From positions 248,001 through 312,000 of the forward strand of contig NZ_CP027860.1 of assembly GCF_003015185.1 (NCBI RefSeq): a stretch of DNA of 64,000 bases, read 5' to 3'. This document shows, piece after piece, positions 14,024 to 22,385 of the stretch. Under the pieces are notes generated by a model. It saw nothing but the letters and a program-made list of their open reading frames with translations, did not search any database and was not told the origin of the DNA. This stretch comes from Ahniella affigens. GTDB lineage: Bacteria > Pseudomonadota > Gammaproteobacteria > Xanthomonadales > Ahniellaceae. The position numbers were made by a program, and so were the translations under genes. Within the stretch, counting starts at the first letter, position 1. The number at the start of each line of letters is the position of its first letter.

Positions 14024-14165
14024 GATGAAAAATCGTGTCCCGACCCCAGTCATCCGGGCCGGACGCGGGCAATTGTTGCGACATCGCTTGACAGGATGCG
14101 CGCCGCTTCCAATCATGCCCGGCCCTTCTCATTTTTGGCCTCGCTGCGCGCCAGGCATCGCCACC

Positions 14166-16022
14166 ATGCTTCGACATACCCTTTGCGCCGCCCTGGCTTT
14201 GACCTTGGCCGGCTGCACCAATGATGACGGTCCAGACCTGATCGTCGACCCCACCACTGCGCTGGAATGTGGCCAGCCGGCCACGCCGATTCACGTGATC
14301 CAAGGCGATGCCGCCATGAGTCCGAAGAAAGGTGAACTCGTGGAAGTCGAGGCCGTTGTCAGTGCGCGATTCCTGCAGGGCTTGGGCGGCATCTATCTGG
14401 CCACCCCTCAGGGCATGGACGATCAGAACCCGCAGACCTCTGAAGGCCTGTTTGTCCGGCTGACCGAACCACCGAAAGATCTACCGCGCTTCGCCACCGT
14501 CCGCGTGCGCGGCCGCGTTGCCGAAATCGGCGATGCGCCCGATACCCAGACGGCGCTTGTCGAAGTCAGTGCCATGGCCCGCTGCGGCAATCCGCAACCG
14601 TTTGGCCCGCAGGCGTTCTCGGCGGTGCCGTCCACTCTGGCCGACTTCGAAGCCGTCGAGGGCATGCGGATCAAACTGAAAGGCCCGGCGACGCTGATCG
14701 ACAATGATCGCCTGCTGAGCGACGGCGAACTCATCGTGTCGCTCGATGGTCGCGATCTGGTGCCCACGGAACGCCACGCGCCAGGCCCCGAAGCGCGCGC
14801 CATTGCCGAGGGCAATCTGGCAACGCGGCTGACCCTCAGCGATGCGCGCGAAACCATGGATCCGGATCGCATCTGGTTTCTCCGCGAACAACCGAGCGCG
14901 GACGCGCCGTATCGCCTCGATTCGGCGTTGTATGGCATTGACGGGGTGCTGGATCAGCTCGGCGAAGGCTATCAGCTGCATCTGGCCGAACCGATCGACC
15001 GGGTCGATCAGGCACCGCGGCCGACTGCGGCGCCGCTGGTTGACGGCGATCTCAGCATCAGCGCGTTCAATGTGTTGAACTTTTTCAATGGCGATGGGAA
15101 AGGCGAGGGCTTTCCGACTGAGCGTGGCGCCGAGACGTTCGACGCGTTCAAGCGCCAGCGCGCCAAGATCGTTGCCGCGCTCTCGGCAATGCACGCCGAT
15201 GTGTTCGTGCTGACCGAAATCGAGAACGATGGCGAAGGCCCGGAATCGGCCGTGCAGGATCTGGTCGATGCATTGAACAAGAAGCTCGGATCGGAAGAGG
15301 GCGACTACGCGTTCGTCAAAACGGGCGCCGAGCGCGTGGGCAGTGACGCCATCAAGGTGGCGATGATCTACCGGCAATCGCGGGCGCAGCCGGTCGGCAA
15401 GACACTGATTCTCGACGTGCCGCCATTCACGGGCATGGGGCGTGCACCGGTCGCGCAGGGTTTTCAGGCTGGCGCGATGGCGTTCACGCTGATTGGTAAC
15501 CACTTCAAGTCGAAGGGCGGTTGTGCCGATGCCGAAGGTCCGAATCAGGACCAGGACGATGGCCAGGGCTGCTACAACGCGGTGCGCACCGAGATGGCGC
15601 GAAACCTGCTCGACTGGTTGGCCAGCGATGCCACCCAGGCGCTCCCTGCAGCGCGTCTGATTGTTGGTGACTTGAACAGTTACGGCGAAGAAGACCCAGT
15701 GCGGTTGATCAAGAGTCAGGGGTATGTGGACGTCGTTGCCGAATCGAATGGCGAGCCGGCATACAGCTTCGTTTACGCAGGCGCCGCCGGGCGTCTCGAT
15801 CACGCGCTCGCCAATCCGGAATTTGCAAAGCTCGTCGGTGGTGCCGAGATCTGGCACATCAACGCCGATGAAAGCGATGCGTTTCAGTATGGCGAAGCGG
15901 GCGTCGATGCCAAAAGTCGCAAGCGGCGGTTCCGTGACGACCCGTTTGCGAGCTCGGATCACGACCCGGTGCTGATTGCATTGCGCGCGGATGACGCCCG
16001 AAGTCCCGCAGTGACGCCCTGA
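14166..16022 (+). CDS. Lipoprotein with endonuclease/exonuclease/phosphatase domain (ExeM/NucH-like extracellular nuclease)
   Basis: A 618-residue protein. MLRHTLCAALALTLAGC is a lipoprotein signal with the lipobox LAGC, which fixes the start; the frame is open 47 codons further upstream. Residues ~30-270 are beta-rich, as in the OB-like front part of ExeM-type nucleases. The catalytic domain has ISAFNVLNFF, VLTEIEND, GNHFKSKGG, VGDLNSYGEEDP and SSDHDPV, matching the metal, phosphate and His/Asp positions of the family. It should hydrolyse DNA or phosphodiesters at the cell surface. It follows the DUF1501 gene by ~180 bp. Confidence 0.8.
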   Translation: MLRHTLCAALALTLAGCTNDDGPDLIVDPTTALECGQPATPIHVIQGDAAMSPKKGELVEVEAVVSARFLQGLGGIYLATPQGMDDQNPQTSEGLFVRLTEPPKDLPRFATVRVRGRVAEIGDAPDTQTALVEVSAMARCGNPQPFGPQAFSAVPSTLADFEAVEGMRIKLKGPATLIDNDRLLSDGELIVSLDGRDLVPTERHAPGPEARAIAEGNLATRLTLSDARETMDPDRIWFLREQPSADAPYRLDSALYGIDGVLDQLGEGYQLHLAEPIDRVDQAPRPTAAPLVDGDLSISAFNVLNFFNGDGKGEGFPTERGAETFDAFKRQRAKIVAALSAMHADVFVLTEIENDGEGPESAVQDLVDALNKKLGSEEGDYAFVKTGAERVGSDAIKVAMIYRQSRAQPVGKTLILDVPPFTGMGRAPVAQGFQAGAMAFTLIGNHFKSKGGCADAEGPNQDQDDGQGCYNAVRTEMARNLLDWLASDATQALPAARLIVGDLNSYGEEDPVRLIKSQGYVDVVAESNGEPAYSFVYAGAAGRLDHALANPEFAKLVGGAEIWHINADESDAFQYGEAGVDAKSRKRRFRDDPFASSDHDPVLIALRADDARSPAVTP

Positions 16023-16067
16023 TCATCGAGAATACCGGCGATCCCCATTGCTTCTGGAGTCCCCCGC

Positions 16068-16460
16068 ATGGCCAATCGGTCCGACCGCGGCAACGCGCTG
16101 CATCGCTTGGCCTGGTTGACGGCAGCATCCTTCTGGCCCCTTGTCGCGAGTGCCGGAACGGTGCGCGTGGACGGCATCGACTACAGTCTCAACACCGACG
16201 TGGCGCCAAACTGGAACTACAGCACCAACGTGCTCCAACTCGGCGCTAGCTCGCTTGCGAATTGCTTCCGGGAAGGCGGCGGCTTGCCGAGTACAGGCAG
16301 CTGGCGAATCGATTTTGCCGGAGGTTCGACGTCGATCTTTACGAATTCGTCGATTCACCTGACGACCTCCGGTCCACAGGTCACGATCACCTCGGTTGAT
16401 GGCGATCTGCAGTGTTCAGGCGTCTTTGTGCCGGTCGTGTTTGCAGATGATTTCGAATGA
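16068..16460 (+). CDS. Small secreted protein, cassette copy 1 (ends in DDFE)
   Basis: A 130-residue protein with a signal peptide ending near VASAG. I recognise no family. It is a clear paralogue of the 122-residue product at 22017. Both share RxDGxDY near the mature N-terminus, a WNxS segment, SLxxC, PQ[VI]xxTSVxGDLxCxG, and a short acidic tail ending FADDFE here and FGDGFE there. Two cysteines are conserved and could form a disulfide. GGAG lies nine bases upstream of the ATG. Its stop overlaps the next start as ATGA, so the two are translationally coupled. Confidence 0.8.
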   Translation: MANRSDRGNALHRLAWLTAASFWPLVASAGTVRVDGIDYSLNTDVAPNWNYSTNVLQLGASSLANCFREGGGLPSTGSWRIDFAGGSTSIFTNSSIHLTTSGPQVTITSVDGDLQCSGVFVPVVFADDFE

Positions 16461-17719
16461 GGCGCGCCGTGTCGAAACGAATCTCGTTGGTTTTGGGCGG
16501 ATTGGCGCTGGCCAGTTCGGTCGCGTCGGCGGCGGCCGCGGATCTCGTGCTTGGCACCCACCGCATCCCGCTGTCGGCGACGACGCAATCGGCCAATATG
16601 GATGTACAAACCGGCGAGTTGCGGGTGCTGGCTGCGGCGCAAGCGGGCGTGGCCGGCGATGGCTGGTGCCCGCCTGATCTGGCCGCGACACCGGCGGTGA
16701 CGCATCCACAAGTAGTCTTGCAACTTCCTAATGGCGGCAACTATCGGATTGGTCTCGCCGATGCCAACGTCGAGGTCGCGACTAACGGCGATGTCATCGT
16801 GCACTCGCTGCACCAATCTGGCTTTCAGGGCGATGGTTGGTGTCCGCTGGATCCAAGCCTGGTGACGGCGCTCTCGGCTGATCGCAGCATCATGTATCCC
16901 GGTCGCAATGTGTATCTGAATTGGACGAGCTCGGGTGCCGTCTCTTGTGACACCAGCGGTTCCGTGTTTCCTGCCGGTGTCACCAGTGTGCCGGGCTGGA
17001 CCGGCAGCGTGTCGACCCAAGCAACCGGATTCGCGGTGCAGCTCGATGTTGCAGGTTACTATCAACTGCGCGTCAATTGTGAGGCGGCCAACGGTGATCG
17101 CTTTGGCCGTGCCGTGTTTGTTACGGTGTTGCCCGCGCCGGATTGTTCGGGCGAGCATGCGCCGCCAGCGCGGTTTACGCGCGCGACATCGTTCGTCAAT
17201 ACCGCGAATCTGCGCGTATCGGGCAACCAGGAATGGCCCGTTAACGCGACGTTGGACTTGACCATGTGGAATCCGCCCCTGCCGGGTCAACTGACGACTG
17301 GCGGGGTCAATCGCTCGGTCCTGGGCTCGTTCGGCACATTCGTCGGCGACACGGCAGTGGTGCCGATCTCGTCGAGTGGCTACGTGGCGTTTCGAATCGA
17401 CACCGGTGGTCAGGCGAACAAACTGGGCTCAATCTCCAGCGAACAGCCGGGCGAGAATTCGGCGCCGATGTTCATGACGATCTCGCCCTGCCCAGGCGAT
17501 TTCGAGCCGCAAGAAATGCGATGTCGATCGAACTATGGCATCGCCGCAATGGGTTGGCGGACCACGCCCTCCATGCCCGAGTCGTATTGTCCGATGCAAC
17601 CTGGGCTCGATTACTACTTGAACGTCGCGTTCCGCAATCCGGCCAACGGCATTTCTGATTGCACCTTTGGGACGTGTTGGTGGCTTCTGCACCAGAATTG
17701 TCAAACCGGCTGCAACTGA
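16457..17719 (+). CDS. Secreted protein with GDGWCP motifs, cassette copy 1
   Basis: A 420-residue exported protein (signal peptide to about residue 28) of no family I know. The N-terminal third has two GDGWCP motifs, each closing a ~60-residue beta-rich unit. The middle looks like an Ig-type sandwich. The C-terminal third is Cys-rich with GIAAMGW and GTCWWLLHQNC. The paralogue at 22382 matches throughout, including FPAGVT, HAPPA, LPGQLT, GVNRSV and SSEQPG. The first copy of GDGWCP is followed by PPD, the second by LDP. Translation is coupled to the small upstream gene through ATGA. I infer the pair forms a secreted two-component unit. Confidence 0.8.
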   Translation: MRRAVSKRISLVLGGLALASSVASAAAADLVLGTHRIPLSATTQSANMDVQTGELRVLAAAQAGVAGDGWCPPDLAATPAVTHPQVVLQLPNGGNYRIGLADANVEVATNGDVIVHSLHQSGFQGDGWCPLDPSLVTALSADRSIMYPGRNVYLNWTSSGAVSCDTSGSVFPAGVTSVPGWTGSVSTQATGFAVQLDVAGYYQLRVNCEAANGDRFGRAVFVTVLPAPDCSGEHAPPARFTRATSFVNTANLRVSGNQEWPVNATLDLTMWNPPLPGQLTTGGVNRSVLGSFGTFVGDTAVVPISSSGYVAFRIDTGGQANKLGSISSEQPGENSAPMFMTISPCPGDFEPQEMRCRSNYGIAAMGWRTTPSMPESYCPMQPGLDYYLNVAFRNPANGISDCTFGTCWWLLHQNCQTGCN

Positions 17720-17761
17720 GCGGCCGCTGACCATCGGACGTTTTCTGCAATACTGTCCCTG

Positions 17762-17784
17762 ATCGGCAGCAATGCGTTGCCGAT
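17762..17784. other. Inverted repeat upstream of the 383-aa gene
   Basis: ATCGGCA and TGCCGAT, 9 bases apart, form a 7-bp stem with an alternative inner GCAA/TTGC pairing. It lies between the secreted cassette and the next gene. It may be a weak terminator or a leader structure. Confidence 0.35.
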
Positions 17785-17817
17785 GAGGCACCGAGCGCGT
17801 CAGGGACCCATTTGCCC

Positions 17818-18969
17818 ATGTCCGATCAGGAATCGTTCTGGTGGATGTTGATGCCCGACTCGACGACGGCGGACACCGCGCGCGCGCCCACCTTGCAGCA
17901 TTCGACCGACACCGACGTGCCGCTTCTGAATCCCGGCATCGCCAAACTGTTCGCGGCGGTCTTTGACGATGGCGTACCGCCTGGCGTGACGGCGGTGGTC
18001 GAATCTGCTGCCTGGCAGATGTGTCCCGTGCCGAATGCGTACGACCTCCGTGCCGCGTTGGTTGCGAGTGGTGCCTCGGAGCAACTTGGCAAGCGTGCCA
18101 AACGGCGACTGGATCGGCAATTGCCCACTCGTTTACTACACGCGCAACCGGTCGTAGGAGCACCTTCTGATACCAGTTTGAGCCTCAGTGCGCTGATCGA
18201 TGCCGCGGGCGCACACGAGGCACTCGTGCTGCACCCGACTGGCGGCCCGGTCGCGTTTCTTCGCGAACAATGGCCAGCCTTGCGACAGTTGGCACGGCAA
18301 CGGGAATCGAAACGAAGTCGTCAGGCAGAACTCAAGTCTGCGCTCGAAGCGATCGCAGCGCGGGATCGCGACGCGATTGAAACACGCCAGTTTGTGATTC
18401 CGACTGCGACCTGGCCGCTCGACGATCACGCGACCGCCAACCGGGTGTTGTGCGTCCGACTCGCGCAACCCGGTAACACCATCACGGGCGCCGACTTGCT
18501 CGAGCGCTTGGCCGCTCGCGACGACTATGCGACCGTTGCCTTCAACAGTCGCGATGACTACCAGCGCGAGCGGGATCTGCCGATGGTGATATGGGGCCCT
18601 GCGGTCGCGCGCACGCTGTTGGCCGGGCAGTCGGCATTGGACTTGGAGGCACAATGCCCTGGTGTCTGGTTGGAGAAACTCTACGACTACGATCGTTACC
18701 TGTTGCCGAAACGCCTGCAACGGGTGCGCATGCAGGATCGCGAATTAGCCCGCCGGTGTCTCGATCTGATGGATGCGCATCAGGACGCGTTCGCAGCCGG
18801 GCTGGCGGCAAGCCCAAATCGATACTTCGAGCTCGGGCAGATGCTGAGCCCGGCTGGCAACTTGTTTCTTAGACGCATCGACATGACCCTGGATCAGGCC
18901 TGGTGGGCGCATCTCTGTCGCCGCGCAGAGCGCATCACTCGTACGCGCTTTCTGGTCGGTGTCTGGTAA
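17818..18969 (+). CDS. Cytosolic protein of unknown function (383 aa)
   Basis: A 383-residue soluble protein without signal peptide or membrane segment. It opens MSDQESFWWMLMPDS and is rich in Arg, Ala and Trp. The only notable segments are a charged helix near residues 155-185 (ARQRESKRSRQAELKSALEA) and a basic C-terminal part (CRRAERITRTRFLVG). No catalytic motif is recognisable. The ATG was preferred to a TTG two codons upstream. It is not tightly linked to its neighbours (98 bp before, 168 bp after) but sits between the two secreted cassettes with the molybdate genes. Confidence 0.65.
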   Translation: MSDQESFWWMLMPDSTTADTARAPTLQHSTDTDVPLLNPGIAKLFAAVFDDGVPPGVTAVVESAAWQMCPVPNAYDLRAALVASGASEQLGKRAKRRLDRQLPTRLLHAQPVVGAPSDTSLSLSALIDAAGAHEALVLHPTGGPVAFLREQWPALRQLARQRESKRSRQAELKSALEAIAARDRDAIETRQFVIPTATWPLDDHATANRVLCVRLAQPGNTITGADLLERLAARDDYATVAFNSRDDYQRERDLPMVIWGPAVARTLLAGQSALDLEAQCPGVWLEKLYDYDRYLLPKRLQRVRMQDRELARRCLDLMDAHQDAFAAGLAASPNRYFELGQMLSPAGNLFLRRIDMTLDQAWWAHLCRRAERITRTRFLVGVW

Positions 18970-19137
18970 CGCGCCCGTATCGTCTGACGTGGGCGAGCCG
19001 TCCTCGGTCCGCGCGATGGACCCAGTGACATTGCGCTGACTCGGTCGTACCGGGTCAATAGCGATAGTGCCTGTCTTTCAGCAACATCTGGCCACTCGGC
19101 TATCATCAGTCCAGGTTCCCTTCGAAGAGTCGCGACC

Positions 19138-19644
19138 TTGAGTCACTCCCGCACTGGTTGTTTCGTCCGAACGCTGATGCTCGGTGTGCTGAGCGTTGGC
19201 GTTGTCAGCAACCCGACGGCTGCAGCGTCCGTGCCGAAGCACGCGCGATCGCTGGACCTGCCACTGGACACCGAAACGCTGGCGGCGTTGCCGCAAAGCA
19301 CGATGCGCGCCCAGATACACGGTCACACGATTGAATGCAGCGGTGTGACGCTGGTCGATCTGCTTCGGCACCTCAAGGTCTTGCCAGTCGACGGTAAGCC
19401 CGACGCTGCCGTGCTTGATCAGTATCTGCTCGTGCAGGCCCGCGATGGCTATCGCGTGGTGTTTGCGGTAGCGGAACTCGATCCGGCCACGGGTGACCGC
19501 CCGGTACTGCTCGCGAATCAGTGCCAAGGCAAGGCGCTGGATGATGCCGAAGGTCCGTTGCGACTGCTTGTGCCGGACGATCGCCGCGCAGCCAGAAGCG
19601 TTCGCCAGATCAGTCGGATTCAACTGCTGGACGCCCCGGACTGA
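19138..19644 (+). CDS. Periplasmic molybdopterin-dependent oxidoreductase-like protein (small SUOX fold), TTG start
   Basis: A 168-residue exported protein. After a signal peptide ending near NPTAAA it contains HTIECSGVTLVDLLRHL, LLVQARDGYRVVFAVAELDP and GPLRLLVPDDRRAARSVRQISRIQLL. This is the order seen in small oxidoreductase-molybdopterin-binding (sulfite-oxidase-fold) proteins. The usual cofactor cysteine may be the one in IECSGV, but this is uncertain. It starts with TTG, which is needed for a complete signal peptide, with GAAGAG upstream. Its stop is six bases before modA, so it is the first gene of the modABC operon. That placement supports a molybdenum link. Confidence 0.65.
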   Translation: MSHSRTGCFVRTLMLGVLSVGVVSNPTAAASVPKHARSLDLPLDTETLAALPQSTMRAQIHGHTIECSGVTLVDLLRHLKVLPVDGKPDAAVLDQYLLVQARDGYRVVFAVAELDPATGDRPVLLANQCQGKALDDAEGPLRLLVPDDRRAARSVRQISRIQLLDAPD

Positions 19645-19650
19645 CTGCCT

Positions 19651-20424
19651 GTGCCTATTCGATTCGTGCGTCGTTGCCTGCTCGGGCTGCTGGTTTGGTT
19701 GGTGTTCGGGATCGGGCACGCCGCCGAGCCGATCATTGTGTTTGCCGCCGCGAGCCTCAAAGAGTCACTCGACGAAGCGGCCGCCGCGTATCAACAAGCA
19801 ACGGGCCAGGAGGTCGTGGTCAGTGTTGGTGGCAGCGCCACGCTTGCGCGCCAGATCGAGCAGGGCGCGCCCGCGCATTTGTTTGTGTCGGCGGATCGGG
19901 AGTGGATGGATTGGCTGCAAGAACGCGAGATGATTGATCCCGATAGCCGCGTCGATCTCCTTCGCAACGAACTCGTGGTGATTGCACCGGTAGGCCGCGT
20001 CGCGAGAACCATCACCTGGGACGCTTTGCCGGCCTGGGTGCGTCAACTGCCGGAGTCCGAACGGGTGGCGCTGGCCGAGACCGACACGGTACCCGCTGGT
20101 CGGTACGCGAAAGCGGCGCTCCAAGCGCTGAATCTCTGGTCGGCGCTGGCCTCGCGGCGAGTCGAAACCGAAAACGTGCGCGCTGCATTGTTGCTGGTTG
20201 CACGGGACGAGGCAGCTTTCGGCATCGTGTATCGCACCGACGCGATGGTCGAGCCTCGCGTCAGCGTGTTGACGGCAGTGCCATCGAACCAGCATCCCGA
20301 GATTGTTTATCCCCTCGCTGCGGTGCGCGCTAATTGGCATCCGGCAAAGGCTGACTTCGCCCGTTGGTTGCAGTCACCCACTGCGCAAGCGATGTTCCGG
20401 CGGCACGGCTTTCTGTTGCCCTGA
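19651..20424 (+). CDS. modA: Molybdate ABC transporter substrate-binding protein ModA
   Basis: A 257-residue protein of normal ModA length with a signal peptide. The mature N-terminus begins AEPIIVFAAASLKESLDE, the hallmark of periplasmic molybdate-binding proteins, followed by VVVSVGGSATLARQIEQGAP and HLFVSADREWMDWL. It binds molybdate (or tungstate) in the periplasm and delivers it to ModBC. The start is GTG, six bases after the preceding stop; modB begins four bases after its stop. Confidence 0.92.
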   Translation: MPIRFVRRCLLGLLVWLVFGIGHAAEPIIVFAAASLKESLDEAAAAYQQATGQEVVVSVGGSATLARQIEQGAPAHLFVSADREWMDWLQEREMIDPDSRVDLLRNELVVIAPVGRVARTITWDALPAWVRQLPESERVALAETDTVPAGRYAKAALQALNLWSALASRRVETENVRAALLLVARDEAAFGIVYRTDAMVEPRVSVLTAVPSNQHPEIVYPLAAVRANWHPAKADFARWLQSPTAQAMFRRHGFLLP

Positions 20425-20428
20425 GCGC

Positions 20429-21124
20429 ATGAACTGGCCCCTAACCGACGCCGAACTCACCGCCATCAGCCTGAGCCTGAAAGTGGCGACCGTGGCCGCG
20501 CTCGGCAGCTTGCCGCTCGGCGTGGCGACCGGTTGGTTGCTGGCGCGCCGGCAATTTTTGGGCAAGAGCGTGCTCGATGCCCTGATCCATTTGCCCTTGG
20601 TGTTGCCGCCTGTCGTCGTGGGCTACGGACTGCTCGTGTTGCTTGGGCGTCGCGGCCCAATTGGCGCCTGGTTGGAGCAATGGTTTGACCTGCGCCTGGC
20701 GTTCAACTGGAAAGGGGCGGCGCTGGCGAGCGCGGTCATGGCATTTCCGTTGATGGTGCGGGCAGTGCGGTTGTCGATCGAGGCGATCGACCCCAAACTC
20801 GAAGCCGCGGCGCGGACGCTCGGGGCGAGTCCCATGCGCGTGTTTTGGACCGTCACATTGCCACTGGCCTGGCCCGGCGCCATTGCGGGGGCGGTGCTGG
20901 CATTTGCGAAGGCGCTTGGCGAATTTGGTGCCACGATCACGTTCGTGTCGAGTATTCCCGGCGAAACCGAAACCTTGTCTGCGGCGATGCACGCGCTGCT
21001 GCAAGTCCCCGGTGGCGAAGCGCAAGTCTGGCGCTTAGGCGTTCTGGCCGTGTTGATCTCGCTGCTGGCCATGCTTCTTTCAGAATGGCTGGTGCGCCGC
21101 CTGAACCGCGGGGAGGCGCGCTGA
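20429..21124 (+). CDS. modB: Molybdate ABC transporter permease ModB
   Basis: A 231-residue inner-membrane permease with about five helices. It carries the ABC-permease EAA loop as EAAARTLGASPMRVFWTVTLPLA, followed by GAVLAFAKALGEFGATITF, characteristic of ModB/CysT permeases. The ATG was chosen because it lies four bases after the modA stop and gives normal ModB length; an in-frame extension would overlap modA. Its stop overlaps the modC start by one base (TGATG). Confidence 0.92.
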   Translation: MNWPLTDAELTAISLSLKVATVAALGSLPLGVATGWLLARRQFLGKSVLDALIHLPLVLPPVVVGYGLLVLLGRRGPIGAWLEQWFDLRLAFNWKGAALASAVMAFPLMVRAVRLSIEAIDPKLEAAARTLGASPMRVFWTVTLPLAWPGAIAGAVLAFAKALGEFGATITFVSSIPGETETLSAAMHALLQVPGGEAQVWRLGVLAVLISLLAMLLSEWLVRRLNRGEAR

Positions 21125-21750
21125 TGTTCGATCTCGACATCCGCTTGCAGCTGGGTCGCTTTGAACGCGAACTAATCGTGCAAAGCGACGCGCCGGTATT
21201 GGCACTGACGGGGTATTCCGGTTCGGGCAAAACGTCTGTCCTGAACGCCGTTGCGGGGTTGATCCGGCCGACCCGGGGCCACATTCGGATCGGATCACGC
21301 CTGCTGTTTGATGCCAGCCAAGGCATCGACGTGCCGGTGCATCAGCGTCGTATCGGGTTTGTCTTTCAGGACGCCCGTCTGTTTCCCCATTACTCCGTCC
21401 GGGACAATTTGTTGTATGGCCAACGCGGGGCAGTTGTCGCCAAAGCGGCGCGCTTTCAATTGGACCCACTCGTCGAACTGCTCGGCTTGGAGGCACTCTT
21501 GCCGCGTCGCCCGGTCAACCTCTCGGGCGGCGAAGCCCAACGGGTCGCCATCGGGCGCGCCTTGCTCGCCCAGCCAGACATTTTGCTGCTCGACGAGCCT
21601 TTATCTGCTTTGGACCGTACGCGGCGCGAACGATTGCTCACCTTTTTCGAGACACTTCGCGATCAGTTCCGGTTGCCGATCATCTACGTCAGTCACGCGG
21701 CCGACGAGGTTCGGCGGTTGACGACTGCAATTCACGAGTTTGACAGCTGA
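21124..21750 (+). CDS. modC: Molybdate ABC transporter ATPase ModC, without the C-terminal mop/TOBE domain
   Basis: A 208-residue ATPase. Walker A is GYSGSGKTS, the Q-loop segment is FVFQDARLFPH, the signature is LSGGEAQRVAIGRALL, and Walker B is ILLLDEPLSALD; the switch His is in YVSHAADEV. It ends soon after the nucleotide-binding domain. Typical ModC is ~350 residues and carries a molybdate-sensing TOBE domain, so that regulatory part is missing here. The stop codon is natural and no remnant of the domain follows. Translation is coupled to modB. Confidence 0.9.
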   Translation: MFDLDIRLQLGRFERELIVQSDAPVLALTGYSGSGKTSVLNAVAGLIRPTRGHIRIGSRLLFDASQGIDVPVHQRRIGFVFQDARLFPHYSVRDNLLYGQRGAVVAKAARFQLDPLVELLGLEALLPRRPVNLSGGEAQRVAIGRALLAQPDILLLDEPLSALDRTRRERLLTFFETLRDQFRLPIIYVSHAADEVRRLTTAIHEFDS

Positions 21751-21867
21751 AAGCCGGCGCAAACCGCTGCCAAACCGCTCCCGGCGAAGGTAGCGCTGAA
21801 CGCATGGGATATGGCGTGCGACGTGCGCAGTTTTACCGATTCTGAACGTGAGTCATGGCAAAACCGC

Positions 21868-21894
21868 CGTTGGTCCGGGAGTCCGGAACCAACG
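21868..21894. terminator. Strong hairpin downstream of modC
   Basis: An 11-bp stem (CGTTGGT-CCGG with CCGG-ACCAACG, one bulged A) closed by a GAGT tetraloop lies ~120 bases past modC. No T-run follows. It may end the mod transcript or shape the leader of the next gene. Confidence 0.45.
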
Positions 21895-22016
21895 TGCACG
21901 CGCGCTCTGTGTGGTCTCGGTGGCATTGCTATCGAGGCCTACGCCTTGCGTCTGCACCCACAACAAGCACAGCCAGACTGTGTCGACAGAACTTTTCTTC
22001 GGAGTGAATCATACCT

Positions 22017-22385
22017 ATGAACTACCTCAAGTATGGGCTGATCGCCTGCCTCTGCCTGCCGGCAGCTGCAAGTGCGGTCGACGGCTTTATTCGTATCGAT
22101 GGGCGCGACTACCTCATCGAAATCAGTAGCCTGACGCACTGGAACCACAGCGCCAAGCGGCTCGATCTGACGACCACGAGCCTCGGCACCTGCCAGCGCC
22201 CGAATGGTGATCCGCCGTTGCCTGGACCAATCACGGTTCGCTATGGCGTGGGTCCGCTTGAACTCTACGCGGCCGACCCCATCCAAATGCAAGCTGGAAC
22301 GCCGCAAATCCGCGTGACGTCTGTTTCGGGCGATCTGGTGTGTGCCGGTGCCATCCAACCCTTATTTGGGGATGGCTTCGAATGA
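22017..22385 (+). CDS. Small secreted protein, cassette copy 2 (ends in DGFE)
   Basis: A 122-residue protein with a signal peptide (MNYLKYGLIACLCLPAAASA), paralogous to the 130-residue product at 16068. Shared features are RIDGRDYLI against RVDGIDYSL, HWNHS against NWNYS, SLxxC, PQIRVTSVSGDLVCAG, and the tail FGDGFE. It is preceded by GGAGTGA. Its last bases overlap the next gene as ATGA, exactly as in copy 1. Function unknown. Confidence 0.8.
   Translation: MNYLKYGLIACLCLPAAASAVDGFIRIDGRDYLIEISSLTHWNHSAKRLDLTTTSLGTCQRPNGDPPLPGPITVRYGVGPLELYAADPIQMQAGTPQIRVTSVSGDLVCAGAIQPLFGDGFE

Noticed and set aside
16355-17290. 311-codon frame antisense to the first large cassette gene
   Set aside because: A mirror of GC-rich codon bias; the sense gene is supported by a paralogue and a signal peptide.
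21811-22020. Short plus-strand frame between modC and the second cassette
   Set aside because: No start signal, contains a strong hairpin, and overlaps the leader of the following gene.
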